Source: [Clostridium] innocuum | GTDB lineage: Bacteria; Bacillota_I; Bacilli_A; Erysipelotrichales; Erysipelotrichaceae | DNA length: 64,000 nt | NCBI GenBank assembly: GCA_012317185.1 | Contig: CP048838.1 | Location: 2,604,001 to 2,668,000, forward strand | Direction: 5' to 3' | Shown here: positions 16,688 through 23,945 of the stretch, piece after piece | How the letters are laid out: each line of letters begins with the position of its first letter | Position numbering within the stretch: position 1 is the stretch's first letter | Program-made: the position numbers and the translations under genes | Notes under the pieces: model-generated | The model's database searches: none | Told to the model about the DNA's origin: nothing | The model's input: the letters and a program-made list of their open reading frames with translations, nothing else

Positions 16688-17278
16688 ATGGAAACTTTCA
16701 AAATCAATATGAACGAAGAATTGAATGGAGTCGAACTGACATTCTCACAGAAACCGGATACCAGGATCCTGACCACATTGAAGGATGCCGGCTTCCGCTG
16801 GCATCGGGTCAAAAAAGTATGGTATGCGAAAAGATCAGAAACGACACTACAAGTCATTGCCGAACTGAAAGAAGGTTCCTCTGGAACAATAATAGACGAT
16901 GGGCCAAAAGCAACGGATGTAGGATCAGAAAAAGAAAATCTTGACGGTGTGAAGGTCGGAGACCTATACGTTGCTTCCTGGGGATATGAACAGACGAACC
17001 TTAGCTTCTTCCAAGTCGTGAAGATATCAGCACATAATGCATGGTTCATCGAAGTCGCTCCAGAAATCAAAGAAGAAAGTGATACAGCGTGGGGTTCTCG
17101 GACAGTCTCCTTCAGGACAGACGGAGGAATGCTTGCGCCAATCCATAAGCCGACATTCATCAAAGACCAGTTGCATGGAGACCGGAAAAGCACGAAAAAC
17201 GGAACTATCAAAATGACTGAGTATGCATATGCCCATAAATATAACGGAAGCGAATTATATGAGAGCTGGTATGCATGA
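16688..17278 (+). CDS. LPD-like domain protein, cassette G
   Basis: A 196-residue protein. Residues 10-55 (VELTFSQKPDTRILTTLKDAG followed by FRWHRVKKVWYAKRSE) resemble a small domain found in polyvalent proteins of plasmids, phages and ICEs, typically next to antirestriction or DNA-modification domains. The remainder (VGDLYVASWGYEQTNLSFFQVV...) is beta-rich and unrecognised. AGGAGG lies 8 nt upstream. A fragment of a second copy is at 13728-13781. A role after entry into a new host is inference from the domain's usual company. Confidence 0.6.
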   Translation: METFKINMNEELNGVELTFSQKPDTRILTTLKDAGFRWHRVKKVWYAKRSETTLQVIAELKEGSSGTIIDDGPKATDVGSEKENLDGVKVGDLYVASWGYEQTNLSFFQVVKISAHNAWFIEVAPEIKEESDTAWGSRTVSFRTDGGMLAPIHKPTFIKDQLHGDRKSTKNGTIKMTEYAYAHKYNGSELYESWYA

Positions 17279-17300
17279 TCAGTTAGACTCCTGACATATT

Positions 17301-17382
17301 CACTTTCTTCATTATTCCATAGCTGCCGATGGCAATGCCGGCGGCAGCAGCGCCCATGTGATCCATACCGACAGGAGAAAGA
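17301..17382. repeat. second dispersed repeat (R2), copy 1
   Basis: About 80 nt shared with 18219-18303, including CTTTCTTCAT, a hairpin GCTGCCG/CGGCAGC and a TGATC-TAC/ATACCG segment. A weaker relative (GCTGC/GCAGC) lies at about 13780-13805. Always after a cassette gene. Confidence 0.6.
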
Positions 17383-17397
17383 TAAATCGAATTCTAT

Positions 17398-17422
17398 ATA
17401 ACCCGGTAAGCTGCCGGGTTAT
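17398..17422. repeat. ICE palindrome variant
   Basis: ATAACCCGG-TAAGCTG-CCGGGTTAT: same place and shape as the other palindromes but with different paired bases, so the structure is kept while the sequence changes. Confidence 0.7.
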
Positions 17423-17466
17423 GAGTTCTCTCTGCATAAAGCAAAGCCGGCATATCTGCCGGCAGG

Positions 17467-17663
17467 CTACATGGCAAGTTGCCATGTAGGTATGGAATAC
17501 CGCTTCTGCTTCCTCACTCAAGGACCGGGTTGTATTTTCCTAGCGGAAAATCTCCACCCTGCCTTATGGCTCCTTGACTGCTCCGCCTTCAGCGGTGTGA
17601 AGAAAGTGTAAGGCAGCTACCTTACATGAAGTGAGTGGTGACCCCACGAGGAGGAATAAAAGC
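17467..17663 (+). ncRNA. structured leader element, copy H
   Basis: Palindrome 17467-17489, core with GGGTTGT, internal hairpin ATTTTCC-TAGC-GGAAAAT (T-A version), closing pair T-A, tail CTTACATGAAGTGAGTGGTGACCC with start-site hairpin GTGG/CCAC (as in D), then GAGGAGG. Confidence 0.8.
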
Positions 17664-18155
17664 ATGACGAATAAAGAATTGAGTATGAAGATAAGAAAAT
17701 CGCTGAAAGAAGCAGGATACACACAAAAAGATATAAAAGTCTCTGTCCGTTCATCCCGATATGACACAGCCGCAAAAATCACGATCCATAATCCTCATAT
17801 CGATAGACATCGAATAGAAAAGATCTTACGCCCTGCATATGAAGAGATCGATAGAGATGACATTACCGGAGAGATCCTGCAGGGAGGTAACACGATGCTA
17901 TTTATCGAATATGAATATGGAATCTTTGAAGAGGTAGCACGGGAATGGATGGCGACTGCGAAAGGACTCATGCAAAGCAAAGCAGAGGTGACAAGAATTT
18001 TTGATGGTCTGTATTTGCTCGATCCAGACCACTGCGGAGCGCTGGAGATCAGGCAACAGGACGAGAATACCAGTTGCACATATAGAGTGCATAGCATCTC
18101 TCATCTGTGTGAATTCCTCTACAAATTCGCAGAATTCAAAACGATCGCAGTATGA
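17664..18155 (+). CDS. LPD29-like domain protein, cassette H
   Basis: A 163-residue protein. MKIRKSLKEAGYTQKDIKVS, VRSSRYDTAAKITIHNP and GEILQGGNTMLFIEYEY correspond in order to the LPD29 domain of large polyvalent proteins, usually found in conjugative elements and phages. The start at 17664 follows GAGGAGG by 9 nt; an upstream GTG at 17631 would translate the leader hairpin. It is the last leader-headed cassette before the presumed transfer origin. Biochemical role of LPD29 is not known to me. Confidence 0.65.
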   Translation: MTNKELSMKIRKSLKEAGYTQKDIKVSVRSSRYDTAAKITIHNPHIDRHRIEKILRPAYEEIDRDDITGEILQGGNTMLFIEYEYGIFEEVAREWMATAKGLMQSKAEVTRIFDGLYLLDPDHCGALEIRQQDENTSCTYRVHSISHLCEFLYKFAEFKTIAV

Positions 18156-18218
18156 TAGAGCGAGAAAGAAAACAGAAAAGATATGTTTGAAATGAAGTCA
18201 TCGGAAAGATGGCTTTTT

Positions 18219-18303
18219 TACTTTCTTCATGATTCCATAGCTGCCGATGGCAGTGCCAGCGGCAGCAGCGCCGGTCTGATCTACGCCGGCGGGAAAAAGA
18301 GAA
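18219..18303. repeat. second dispersed repeat (R2), copy 2
   Basis: Matches 17301-17382, with hairpin GCTGCCG...CGGCAGC and a following GCCGG...CCGGC hairpin. Confidence 0.6.
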
Positions 18304-18313
18304 AGACACTTCT

Positions 18314-18342
18314 CTATGACCTGGCAAGTTGCCAGGTCATAG
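18314..18342. repeat. ICE palindrome (perfect, 29 nt, longest)
   Basis: Arms CTATGACCTGGCAA and TTGCCAGGTCATAG around one G. Longest and most symmetrical copy, at the border between the cassette array and the transfer genes. Confidence 0.85.
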
Positions 18343-18393
18343 ATTCAAGAAGTGATATACAGGAATCGAAATGATGATAAGGAGGGTAAAAAG

Positions 18394-18495
18394 ATGAGGA
18401 AGAACAATATGTATCAAGACTTCGATCATGGTAAAAAACACTTGAAGGAGTATCAGAGATGGCTGGCTCCCTCCCGGGAGCCGCCACTTCACTAA
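18394..18495 (+). CDS. possible 33-residue ORF before the transfer origin
   Basis: MRKNNMYQDFDHGKKHLKEY then QRWLAPSREPPLH. AAGGAGGG is 9-10 nt upstream, which favours translation, but the last third overlaps two hairpins of the presumed transfer origin. No homologue recognised. Confidence 0.35.
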   Translation: MRKNNMYQDFDHGKKHLKEYQRWLAPSREPPLH

Positions 18496-18786
18496 AAACG
18501 CTGTTTTTAGTGAAGCAGGATAAGGGATTTTGTCCGACAAAATCCGGCGGGACAAACGGTCAACGACCGTTTTCTAAAAACAAAAAAGATGGGAAAATGC
18601 TTTATTTATCAGCTATTTTCGTATTTTCAAATCGTAAAATTATTGTAGGACATCTGTCAGACATTTGTCGGACTTTGTAGGACGATTGTCCGACATGTAA
18701 AAACACGATAAATAAAGGAGTTTGGAAAAAACTGTAGGACATACGTCCTACGATAAAATAGGGTTGTCCTACAATCGTCCTACACA
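18463..18786. other. candidate oriT / control region of the conjugative element
   Basis: Four consecutive hairpins: GGCTCCC/GGGAGCC (about 18464-18481), CTTCACTAAAAA/TTTTTAGTGAAG (18487-18515), GGATTTTGT/ACAAAATCC (18525-18545) and AAACGGTC/GACCGTTT (18554-18572). These are followed by an AT-rich stretch and at least seven direct and inverted copies of GTAGGAC or GTCCTAC/GTCCGAC (18644-18786). It lies directly upstream of a ribbon-helix-helix protein, and the relaxase gene follows about 1.4 kb later, as expected for an origin of transfer with accessory-protein sites. The nic site cannot be named from sequence alone. Confidence 0.6.
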
Positions 18787-18819
18787 TTTTTATAAGATCT
18801 TTTTCTTCATCAAATAGAT

Positions 18820-18838
18820 ACCTGGCAACTTGCCAGGT
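18820..18838. repeat. ICE palindrome
   Basis: ACCTGGCAA-C-TTGCCAGGT, ending about 8 nt before the Shine-Dalgarno of the 18860 gene. Confidence 0.8.
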
Positions 18839-18859
18839 TATAAAATTGGAGGTAAGAAA

Positions 18860-19306
18860 GTGAAAGAAAGAAAATCATTCCGCTTTAGCTTGGATACATT
18901 TCAAAAGCTGGATACTTTACAAGAATTAGAAAAACAGCAAGCAGAAAAATTCAATATTACGCCTAAATCGATTACCGCAATAGTTGAAGATGCGATTGCA
19001 GAGTATTATGTTTTGAAGCTGGATAAAGATACCGGGACAGACTATCTCACCAGAATGAATCTGATGATTCAGGATGCTCTGAAACAACAAAACCACCAAA
19101 GAGATATGACCCTCAATCATATCCTCCGCTATGCCATGATGTCTTATGAAGCTGCTGTCACCATGCTCAAAAATTTCAGGCTCTCCGATGAGGAACGTCC
19201 AAAGGATTTTGAAGATGCCAAGAATCTCGTTCAAAATCTGGACAGTATCTTTGAAGACAGCATCTTTGAAAAAGTTGCGAAAGAGCTTGGCGAGGAGGTC
19301 GATTGA
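18860..19306 (+). CDS. ribbon-helix-helix relaxosome accessory/regulator (MobC-like)
   Basis: A 148-residue protein starting at GTG 18860, with GGAGG 7 nt upstream. KERKSFRFSLDTFQKLDTLQ followed by ITAIVEDAIAEYY fits a ribbon-helix-helix DNA-binding domain; the rest is helical and acidic. Such proteins bind iterated sites near oriT to help the relaxase and to repress their own operon. The GTAGGAC repeats immediately upstream are the obvious candidate target. Next gene follows after 3 nt. Confidence 0.65.
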   Translation: MKERKSFRFSLDTFQKLDTLQELEKQQAEKFNITPKSITAIVEDAIAEYYVLKLDKDTGTDYLTRMNLMIQDALKQQNHQRDMTLNHILRYAMMSYEAAVTMLKNFRLSDEERPKDFEDAKNLVQNLDSIFEDSIFEKVAKELGEEVD

Positions 19307-19309
19307 TCT

Positions 19310-20176
19310 ATGCTTCTCCTTGATGCTTTTGATAGATTGAGTGATCTGCTGGAAAAGGGATTCTCCTGTTATCGAAGGATGCGTGGTTCCGATCCGAACG
19401 GCTTCAATTATGACATGCTCGAGAATTCTCTGGACGTCACCAGACGAGCTTATATGGATTGCCTCGAAGTTCATTTCGATCACACCCTGTTGGAACGTAT
19501 CGAACGACAGTGTCAGAAAAAAGGCCAACAGGTATTCAGTGCTGACTTCTTGAATGATCTCATGGAAGCCTATATGGAGGAACGATTTGCGAAGCAACGA
19601 TATTTTTTCGATATGGATGGCGTCCTGTTCAAGTTCGATAACACTCTGACTACGCTTGAGCCACTATATGAGGAAGGCTACTTCAGGAACCTTCCTCCTC
19701 ATCGTCTCGCTGTCCACTGCCTGCAGGAATTATTGACAGAAGCCCCTGATCAGATCTATATCCTATCTCACTATATCGACTCTCCCTTCGCTGAACGTGA
19801 GAAGCGAGAGGTATTGCAGGAACTCTTCCCCTCTCTGGATCCACACAACGTGATCCTGGTCCCTTACGGAGAAAACAAGACAGACCATGTTCCGCTAAGA
19901 GTCAAAGAGAATGATTTCCTCATAGATGACTATAACCAAAATCTTGTATGCTGGAGAGATGCCGGTGGATATGCGATCAAATTCGTGAATGATATAAACG
20001 ACAGACACGGATCCTGGAAAGGAAGCAGAGTCGAATATGATGATCCTGAGCTCATCAATTCCTTGAACCATATATTTGAATACGCTGTCACAAGTGAAGA
20101 TCTGGCAATGACTCTGGAGCCTTATATGCAACAGAAGCTGGAGGTGCTGCGTTCACATGCTGATATCGGTCTTTGA
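19310..20176 (+). CDS. HAD-superfamily phosphatase-like protein (NT5C-like) with helical N-terminus
   Basis: A 288-residue protein. Residues 1-95 are helical and unrecognised. FFDMDGVLFKF at about 99-109 is HAD motif I with both catalytic Asp, YILSHYID is motif II and FLIDDYNQNL is motif III/IV, in the spacing of type C 5'-nucleotidase-like proteins. GAGGAGG lies about 10 nt upstream. Nucleotidase activity would fit but is inference; the fusion to an extra N-terminal region is unusual for NT5C. It sits between an RHH protein and a relaxase, probably in the same operon. Confidence 0.7.
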   Translation: MLLLDAFDRLSDLLEKGFSCYRRMRGSDPNGFNYDMLENSLDVTRRAYMDCLEVHFDHTLLERIERQCQKKGQQVFSADFLNDLMEAYMEERFAKQRYFFDMDGVLFKFDNTLTTLEPLYEEGYFRNLPPHRLAVHCLQELLTEAPDQIYILSHYIDSPFAEREKREVLQELFPSLDPHNVILVPYGENKTDHVPLRVKENDFLIDDYNQNLVCWRDAGGYAIKFVNDINDRHGSWKGSRVEYDDPELINSLNHIFEYAVTSEDLAMTLEPYMQQKLEVLRSHADIGL

Positions 20177-20177
20177 T

Positions 20178-20198
20178 CACATGGCAACTTGCCAGGTA
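20178..20198. repeat. ICE palindrome (imperfect)
   Basis: CACATGGCAACTTGCCAGGTAG, overlapping the beginning of the relaxase Shine-Dalgarno (AGGAG), so folding could affect relaxase translation. Confidence 0.7.
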
Positions 20199-20211
20199 GG
20201 AGATATCCGAC

Positions 20212-21843
20212 ATGAGTAAGGCTCACGTCATCAGCAAATTCCGCTTCCTGGAATGTGGGAAAGCTCCACCGAAAGGCTCTCGATTCAAAGGTACGATCTC
20301 TACTGCATCACTATTGGATTGGTACGAGTATACCGGCAGAGAAAAAGCAGCGGACGATAAGAAGGAACACAGTATGCATGAAGGTGGACTCTTAGGCTAT
20401 ACGAGCCAGGATGATACGACGCGTACCTTCTCCAGCGATGGCTGGCTGACGAAAGACAAGATGCCGGGATTCAAGAAGAAGATAGCCAAGGCATTCCATA
20501 AAGACGGCGATATCTGTTGGGATACTGTCATCTCTCTCAAGGACTATCAGGACTCCTTCCAAAGCAATATGTATGATGTCAACGATTATGCTGCGATCGT
20601 CTCCAAATCCCTGCCCGGATATTTCAAAAGCATCGGTCTCGACCCGGACAACATGATCTGGTGGATGAACTATCACAACAATAAGAAGAATCCCCATATG
20701 CATATCGTGTTCATGGAAAAGGTCCATACCAGAACGCGTGGTAAGTTGGCGCAGAAATACCTGGACAAATATAAAAGCACCTGGTTGAAGGAATTAGGTC
20801 TCCGTCAGGAATTCACCAAGAGATACGAAAGAGCTCCAAAGGATGTCTTCAGGGAAAAGGATGCTTTACGTAAAACGCTGATCTCCGGGATCGACATGAG
20901 ATTCCATGACCAGCTGCTCCATAGCTTCTACACGACGCTTCCGAAGAAAGGAAGACTCTCCTATAACTCCAAGAACATGAAGCCATACAGAAGACAGCTC
21001 AACCTGATCATCCGCTCCTTACTGCAGGATGAAGAGATACGACCGGCGTACGAAGAGTGGCTCGGTAAGGTCGAGATGCTGGATGATCTTCAGAACACGC
21101 TTGCGAACGAGAAGATCTCCCACTTCAAAAAAACAGAGCTGGACAAGCTCTATACCAGGATCGGGAATATGATCCTGGGACATGCGAAATATAAAGAGAC
21201 GGAGCATAGACAAGAACATGAGCTATGGTTCTCAAAACAGAATATCCGTTATCAGGATGAACAGATATATCGTATCAAGCTCCAGGATCGTGCTGCTTGT
21301 ATCGACCTGCCATCCGATGCAGCCCTGTTCCTGGATGAACGGGGCTTTTATCATGTCGAGATCGAACAAGACAAAAGCTACACGCTCCATCGGTATGCAA
21401 AAAATCTCGATGCCTGGAAAGATATCTCTGAAACAGATACATTGCAGATCGATAGAGACACCCTCTTCCGCTATATGCATGCGAAGGACATATCGTTATC
21501 CGAAGGTGAGCCTAAGATCTTTGTAGGTCAAGATAGCCGTATATCGCTCATGGATGGGACAGATGAGACCGCTGTGCCGCTTCTTACGGACGATCCAAAA
21601 GAGATACCTCCTGATCCACAAAAATCCTTGCACGCTCGATCAGAAGGTCCCCCTGCCCGTATGGGGATGAGGAAGAAATCGAAAGTGATCTATAAGCAAA
21701 AACTGAGTGCAGTCCTGAAAAAAGGCTCCAAGCGGATCCTACATCAGGACGCGCAGGAAAAAGAAAGAGATCTGGAAAGATTCATAAGAGAATATGAAGA
21801 ACAACAGATCCGGAGTGAAGAAAGGGGAAAAGAATATATATGA
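20212..21843 (+). CDS. mobL: MobL-type relaxase
   Basis: A 543-residue protein. The catalytic HUH-type segment NKKNPHMHIVFME is at about residues 155-167, in a context (WWMNYHNN) typical of MobL relaxases of Gram-positive elements. An N-terminal region with several Tyr/Lys motifs precedes it, and a long helical, charged C-terminal half follows. The relaxase nicks one strand at oriT, stays covalently attached to it and pilots it through the type IV secretion channel. AGGAG is 10 nt upstream. The stop overlaps the next start (ATGA), coupling it to the coupling-protein gene. No C-terminal helicase or primase domain is seen. Confidence 0.85.
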   Translation: MSKAHVISKFRFLECGKAPPKGSRFKGTISTASLLDWYEYTGREKAADDKKEHSMHEGGLLGYTSQDDTTRTFSSDGWLTKDKMPGFKKKIAKAFHKDGDICWDTVISLKDYQDSFQSNMYDVNDYAAIVSKSLPGYFKSIGLDPDNMIWWMNYHNNKKNPHMHIVFMEKVHTRTRGKLAQKYLDKYKSTWLKELGLRQEFTKRYERAPKDVFREKDALRKTLISGIDMRFHDQLLHSFYTTLPKKGRLSYNSKNMKPYRRQLNLIIRSLLQDEEIRPAYEEWLGKVEMLDDLQNTLANEKISHFKKTELDKLYTRIGNMILGHAKYKETEHRQEHELWFSKQNIRYQDEQIYRIKLQDRAACIDLPSDAALFLDERGFYHVEIEQDKSYTLHRYAKNLDAWKDISETDTLQIDRDTLFRYMHAKDISLSEGEPKIFVGQDSRISLMDGTDETAVPLLTDDPKEIPPDPQKSLHARSEGPPARMGMRKKSKVIYKQKLSAVLKKGSKRILHQDAQEKERDLERFIREYEEQQIRSEERGKEYI

Positions 21844-23861
21844 TACGAAAACTCATGATCTCTCTGCTCGGAATAGCTCTCGCAAGGATACTCTTCATCC
21901 TTGCGGCCATCAACCTGACCAATATGCTCGTATTCGACAGACTGGAGCCATCCTTCGATCTCAGTCTACTGGATCAGATCCCGCAGACAAGGGCGGTCAT
22001 CGATATACTGACGGTACTCATCGCAGTCTTCATCCTTCTGGGGATGTTTTCGAAAAGTACCAAGAAGAAGCTGGACGATGACAAGAAGAATTTTACACAT
22101 CTCTCCTCTATCCATGAAGCGAAGCGCAGTCTGACCAGAGTGCAATTTCATGAAGCAGATAAAGGAAAGTCAACCAAAGAAGATATACGATGGGTATTGA
22201 ACGAAACATCCTTTCTGACGAAAGCCGATCGTATCCTGAACTATCCGAAGCTTCCTTATAATGCACTCCTGACATTCTTCCGGATCGATGACTGGCACAA
22301 GCTCAATACCGTAAGACATTGGGAGATAGATGGTAAGCCTGTCACACAGCGTGCCGGCCTCCCCATCTATATGCCGAGATTCCGGAAACAGACGATCTTC
22401 GTCGATGCAAACGACAATCATTCTATTCTGATCGGTACGACGAATTCCGGTAAGACCTTCTCTGTCATCCTGCAGATGATCGAGCTCGTCTGTATGTCCG
22501 GTGAATGTGCCGTCATCAACGATCCCAAAGGAGAGCTCTACGAATATACGGCAAAGCAATTCGAAGAGGCCGGGTATGAGATCATCAAGCTGAATCTCGT
22601 CAATGCGAAGGCTTCCGATGCCTGGGCTCCCTTAGAACTGGCATGGGATACATGGAAGAAGGCCTATATGGATCATCAGGAGGCACTGAAGAAATGGAAA
22701 GCAGAAGAGACTACCTTCACACCTGCCGAGAAAGCAGAGTGGCTGGCCAGGATACCGGAGCCTGACTACTCTCAGGCGATCGAATTCCTCAAGGATCTTG
22801 CAAACAGTCTCACCTATGATCCGAATGTCAAGGATCCGTTCTGGAACGATTCCGCAAGGGACTGCATCATCGGGATGGCTGCTTTCCTGATGGAGGAAGC
22901 CGTCCGGAACGGAGATATGACAGATGGGATCATCAACTTCAAAGCGATCAAGCTGGGATTGAACTATGCAGATGTGAAGCTCACGAAGGAACAACAGAAG
23001 GCACTGCAGGTGCGCTCCGACAACATCCTGGGCGCAGTGTTGGAAAAATCAAGAAGGCTGGACGATACCAGTCATATGTATCTGATGGATTATTGTAATG
23101 CGCCGGAACAGACGCGGCAGAGCATCAAGAAGGTCCTTGCGACGAAGATCGATATCCTGACGATGAACGAACAGATCATGCGGATGACCTCCTATTCTGA
23201 TTTCGATATGAAGGCTCTCGGACAGAAGAAGATGGTGATCTATCTGATCGTGCATGATGAGAAGAAGACCTACTATCCACTCGTCACGATCTTCCTAAAG
23301 CAGCTCTATGAGGTGATCATCAACGAAGCCAGAGGGAATAAAGGAAGACTCCCCATCCCTGTGAATGTCATATTGGATGAATTCGGTAACTGTCCTCCAT
23401 TAAAGGATATCCAGAGCATGCTGACCGCATCCCGTTCCCGCGGTGTACGTTTCTCACTGGTCGTACAGGATCTCTCTCAGCTAGGAGAAGTCTATGGAGA
23501 CAAAGTAGCGACGACGATCCAGAACAACTGCTCCAATACCGTGTATATCTTAGGCTCTCAAATGGATACACTGAAAAGGTTCAGTGAGATGTGTGGTTCC
23601 AGACAGATATGGCTGCCATCGAAAAGCTGGTATGAGACGCGTCCTGTCATAAGCATCGATCGTCTACAAAAATTGAATCTTGGTGAAGTCGTCATCCACA
23701 GACAGAGGAAATCCCCTTTCATCGCAAGGATGATCCCTTATGACAGATGTAAGTTCTATAGAGGCAAGAATATGGATCCAAACGAAGAGAGATCACCAAA
23801 GCCGGCTGTCAGATGGATCGATATGAAGGCTCTATTATCGAATTATGGAGATGTTTTCTAA
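21840..23861 (+). CDS. VirD4/TraG-type type IV coupling protein
   Basis: A 673-residue membrane ATPase. Two N-terminal membrane segments (about 5-29 and 51-66) are followed by Walker A GTTNSGKTFS at about 198-207, AVINDPKGELYEYTA, Walker B-type VNVILDEFGNCPPL, and FSLVVQDLSQLGEVYG. It brings the relaxosome to the secretion channel and drives DNA transfer. Length and motif order match TraG/VirD4 proteins of Gram-positive ICEs. It overlaps the relaxase gene by 4 nt. Confidence 0.92.
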   Translation: MIRKLMISLLGIALARILFILAAINLTNMLVFDRLEPSFDLSLLDQIPQTRAVIDILTVLIAVFILLGMFSKSTKKKLDDDKKNFTHLSSIHEAKRSLTRVQFHEADKGKSTKEDIRWVLNETSFLTKADRILNYPKLPYNALLTFFRIDDWHKLNTVRHWEIDGKPVTQRAGLPIYMPRFRKQTIFVDANDNHSILIGTTNSGKTFSVILQMIELVCMSGECAVINDPKGELYEYTAKQFEEAGYEIIKLNLVNAKASDAWAPLELAWDTWKKAYMDHQEALKKWKAEETTFTPAEKAEWLARIPEPDYSQAIEFLKDLANSLTYDPNVKDPFWNDSARDCIIGMAAFLMEEAVRNGDMTDGIINFKAIKLGLNYADVKLTKEQQKALQVRSDNILGAVLEKSRRLDDTSHMYLMDYCNAPEQTRQSIKKVLATKIDILTMNEQIMRMTSYSDFDMKALGQKKMVIYLIVHDEKKTYYPLVTIFLKQLYEVIINEARGNKGRLPIPVNVILDEFGNCPPLKDIQSMLTASRSRGVRFSLVVQDLSQLGEVYGDKVATTIQNNCSNTVYILGSQMDTLKRFSEMCGSRQIWLPSKSWYETRPVISIDRLQKLNLGEVVIHRQRKSPFIARMIPYDRCKFYRGKNMDPNEERSPKPAVRWIDMKALLSNYGDVF

Positions 23862-23864
23862 CAA

Positions 23865-23883
23865 CATGGTGATCTGCCATGTG
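23865..23883. repeat. ICE palindrome (degenerate)
   Basis: ACATGGTGATCTGCCATGT: arms ACATGG/CCATGT kept, centre changed. Confidence 0.5.
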
Positions 23884-23904
23884 TGTAATGACCATGAACA
23901 CGAT

Positions 23905-23929
23905 ATTACCTGGCAACTTGCCAGGTAAT
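23905..23929. repeat. ICE palindrome (perfect, 25 nt)
   Basis: ATTACCTGGCAA-C-TTGCCAGGTAAT, just before the Shine-Dalgarno AAGGAG of the 23946 gene. Confidence 0.85.
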
Positions 23930-23945
23930 GGAAAAGGAGAAGAAA

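Noticed and set aside
9040..17663. CRISPR array or insertion sequences as explanation for the repeated units
   Set aside because: Spacing is irregular, units are about 170-250 nt, genes lie between them, no cas gene, no transposase or target duplication.
9040..17663. Known riboswitch classes (T-box, SAM, cobalamin, c-di-GMP, ZTP) for the leader
   Set aside because: None of the conserved cores I know for these classes could be placed on the consensus.
18183..18374. 63-codon frame after cassette H
   Set aside because: Consists of repeat R2 and the 29-nt palindrome; no start signal.
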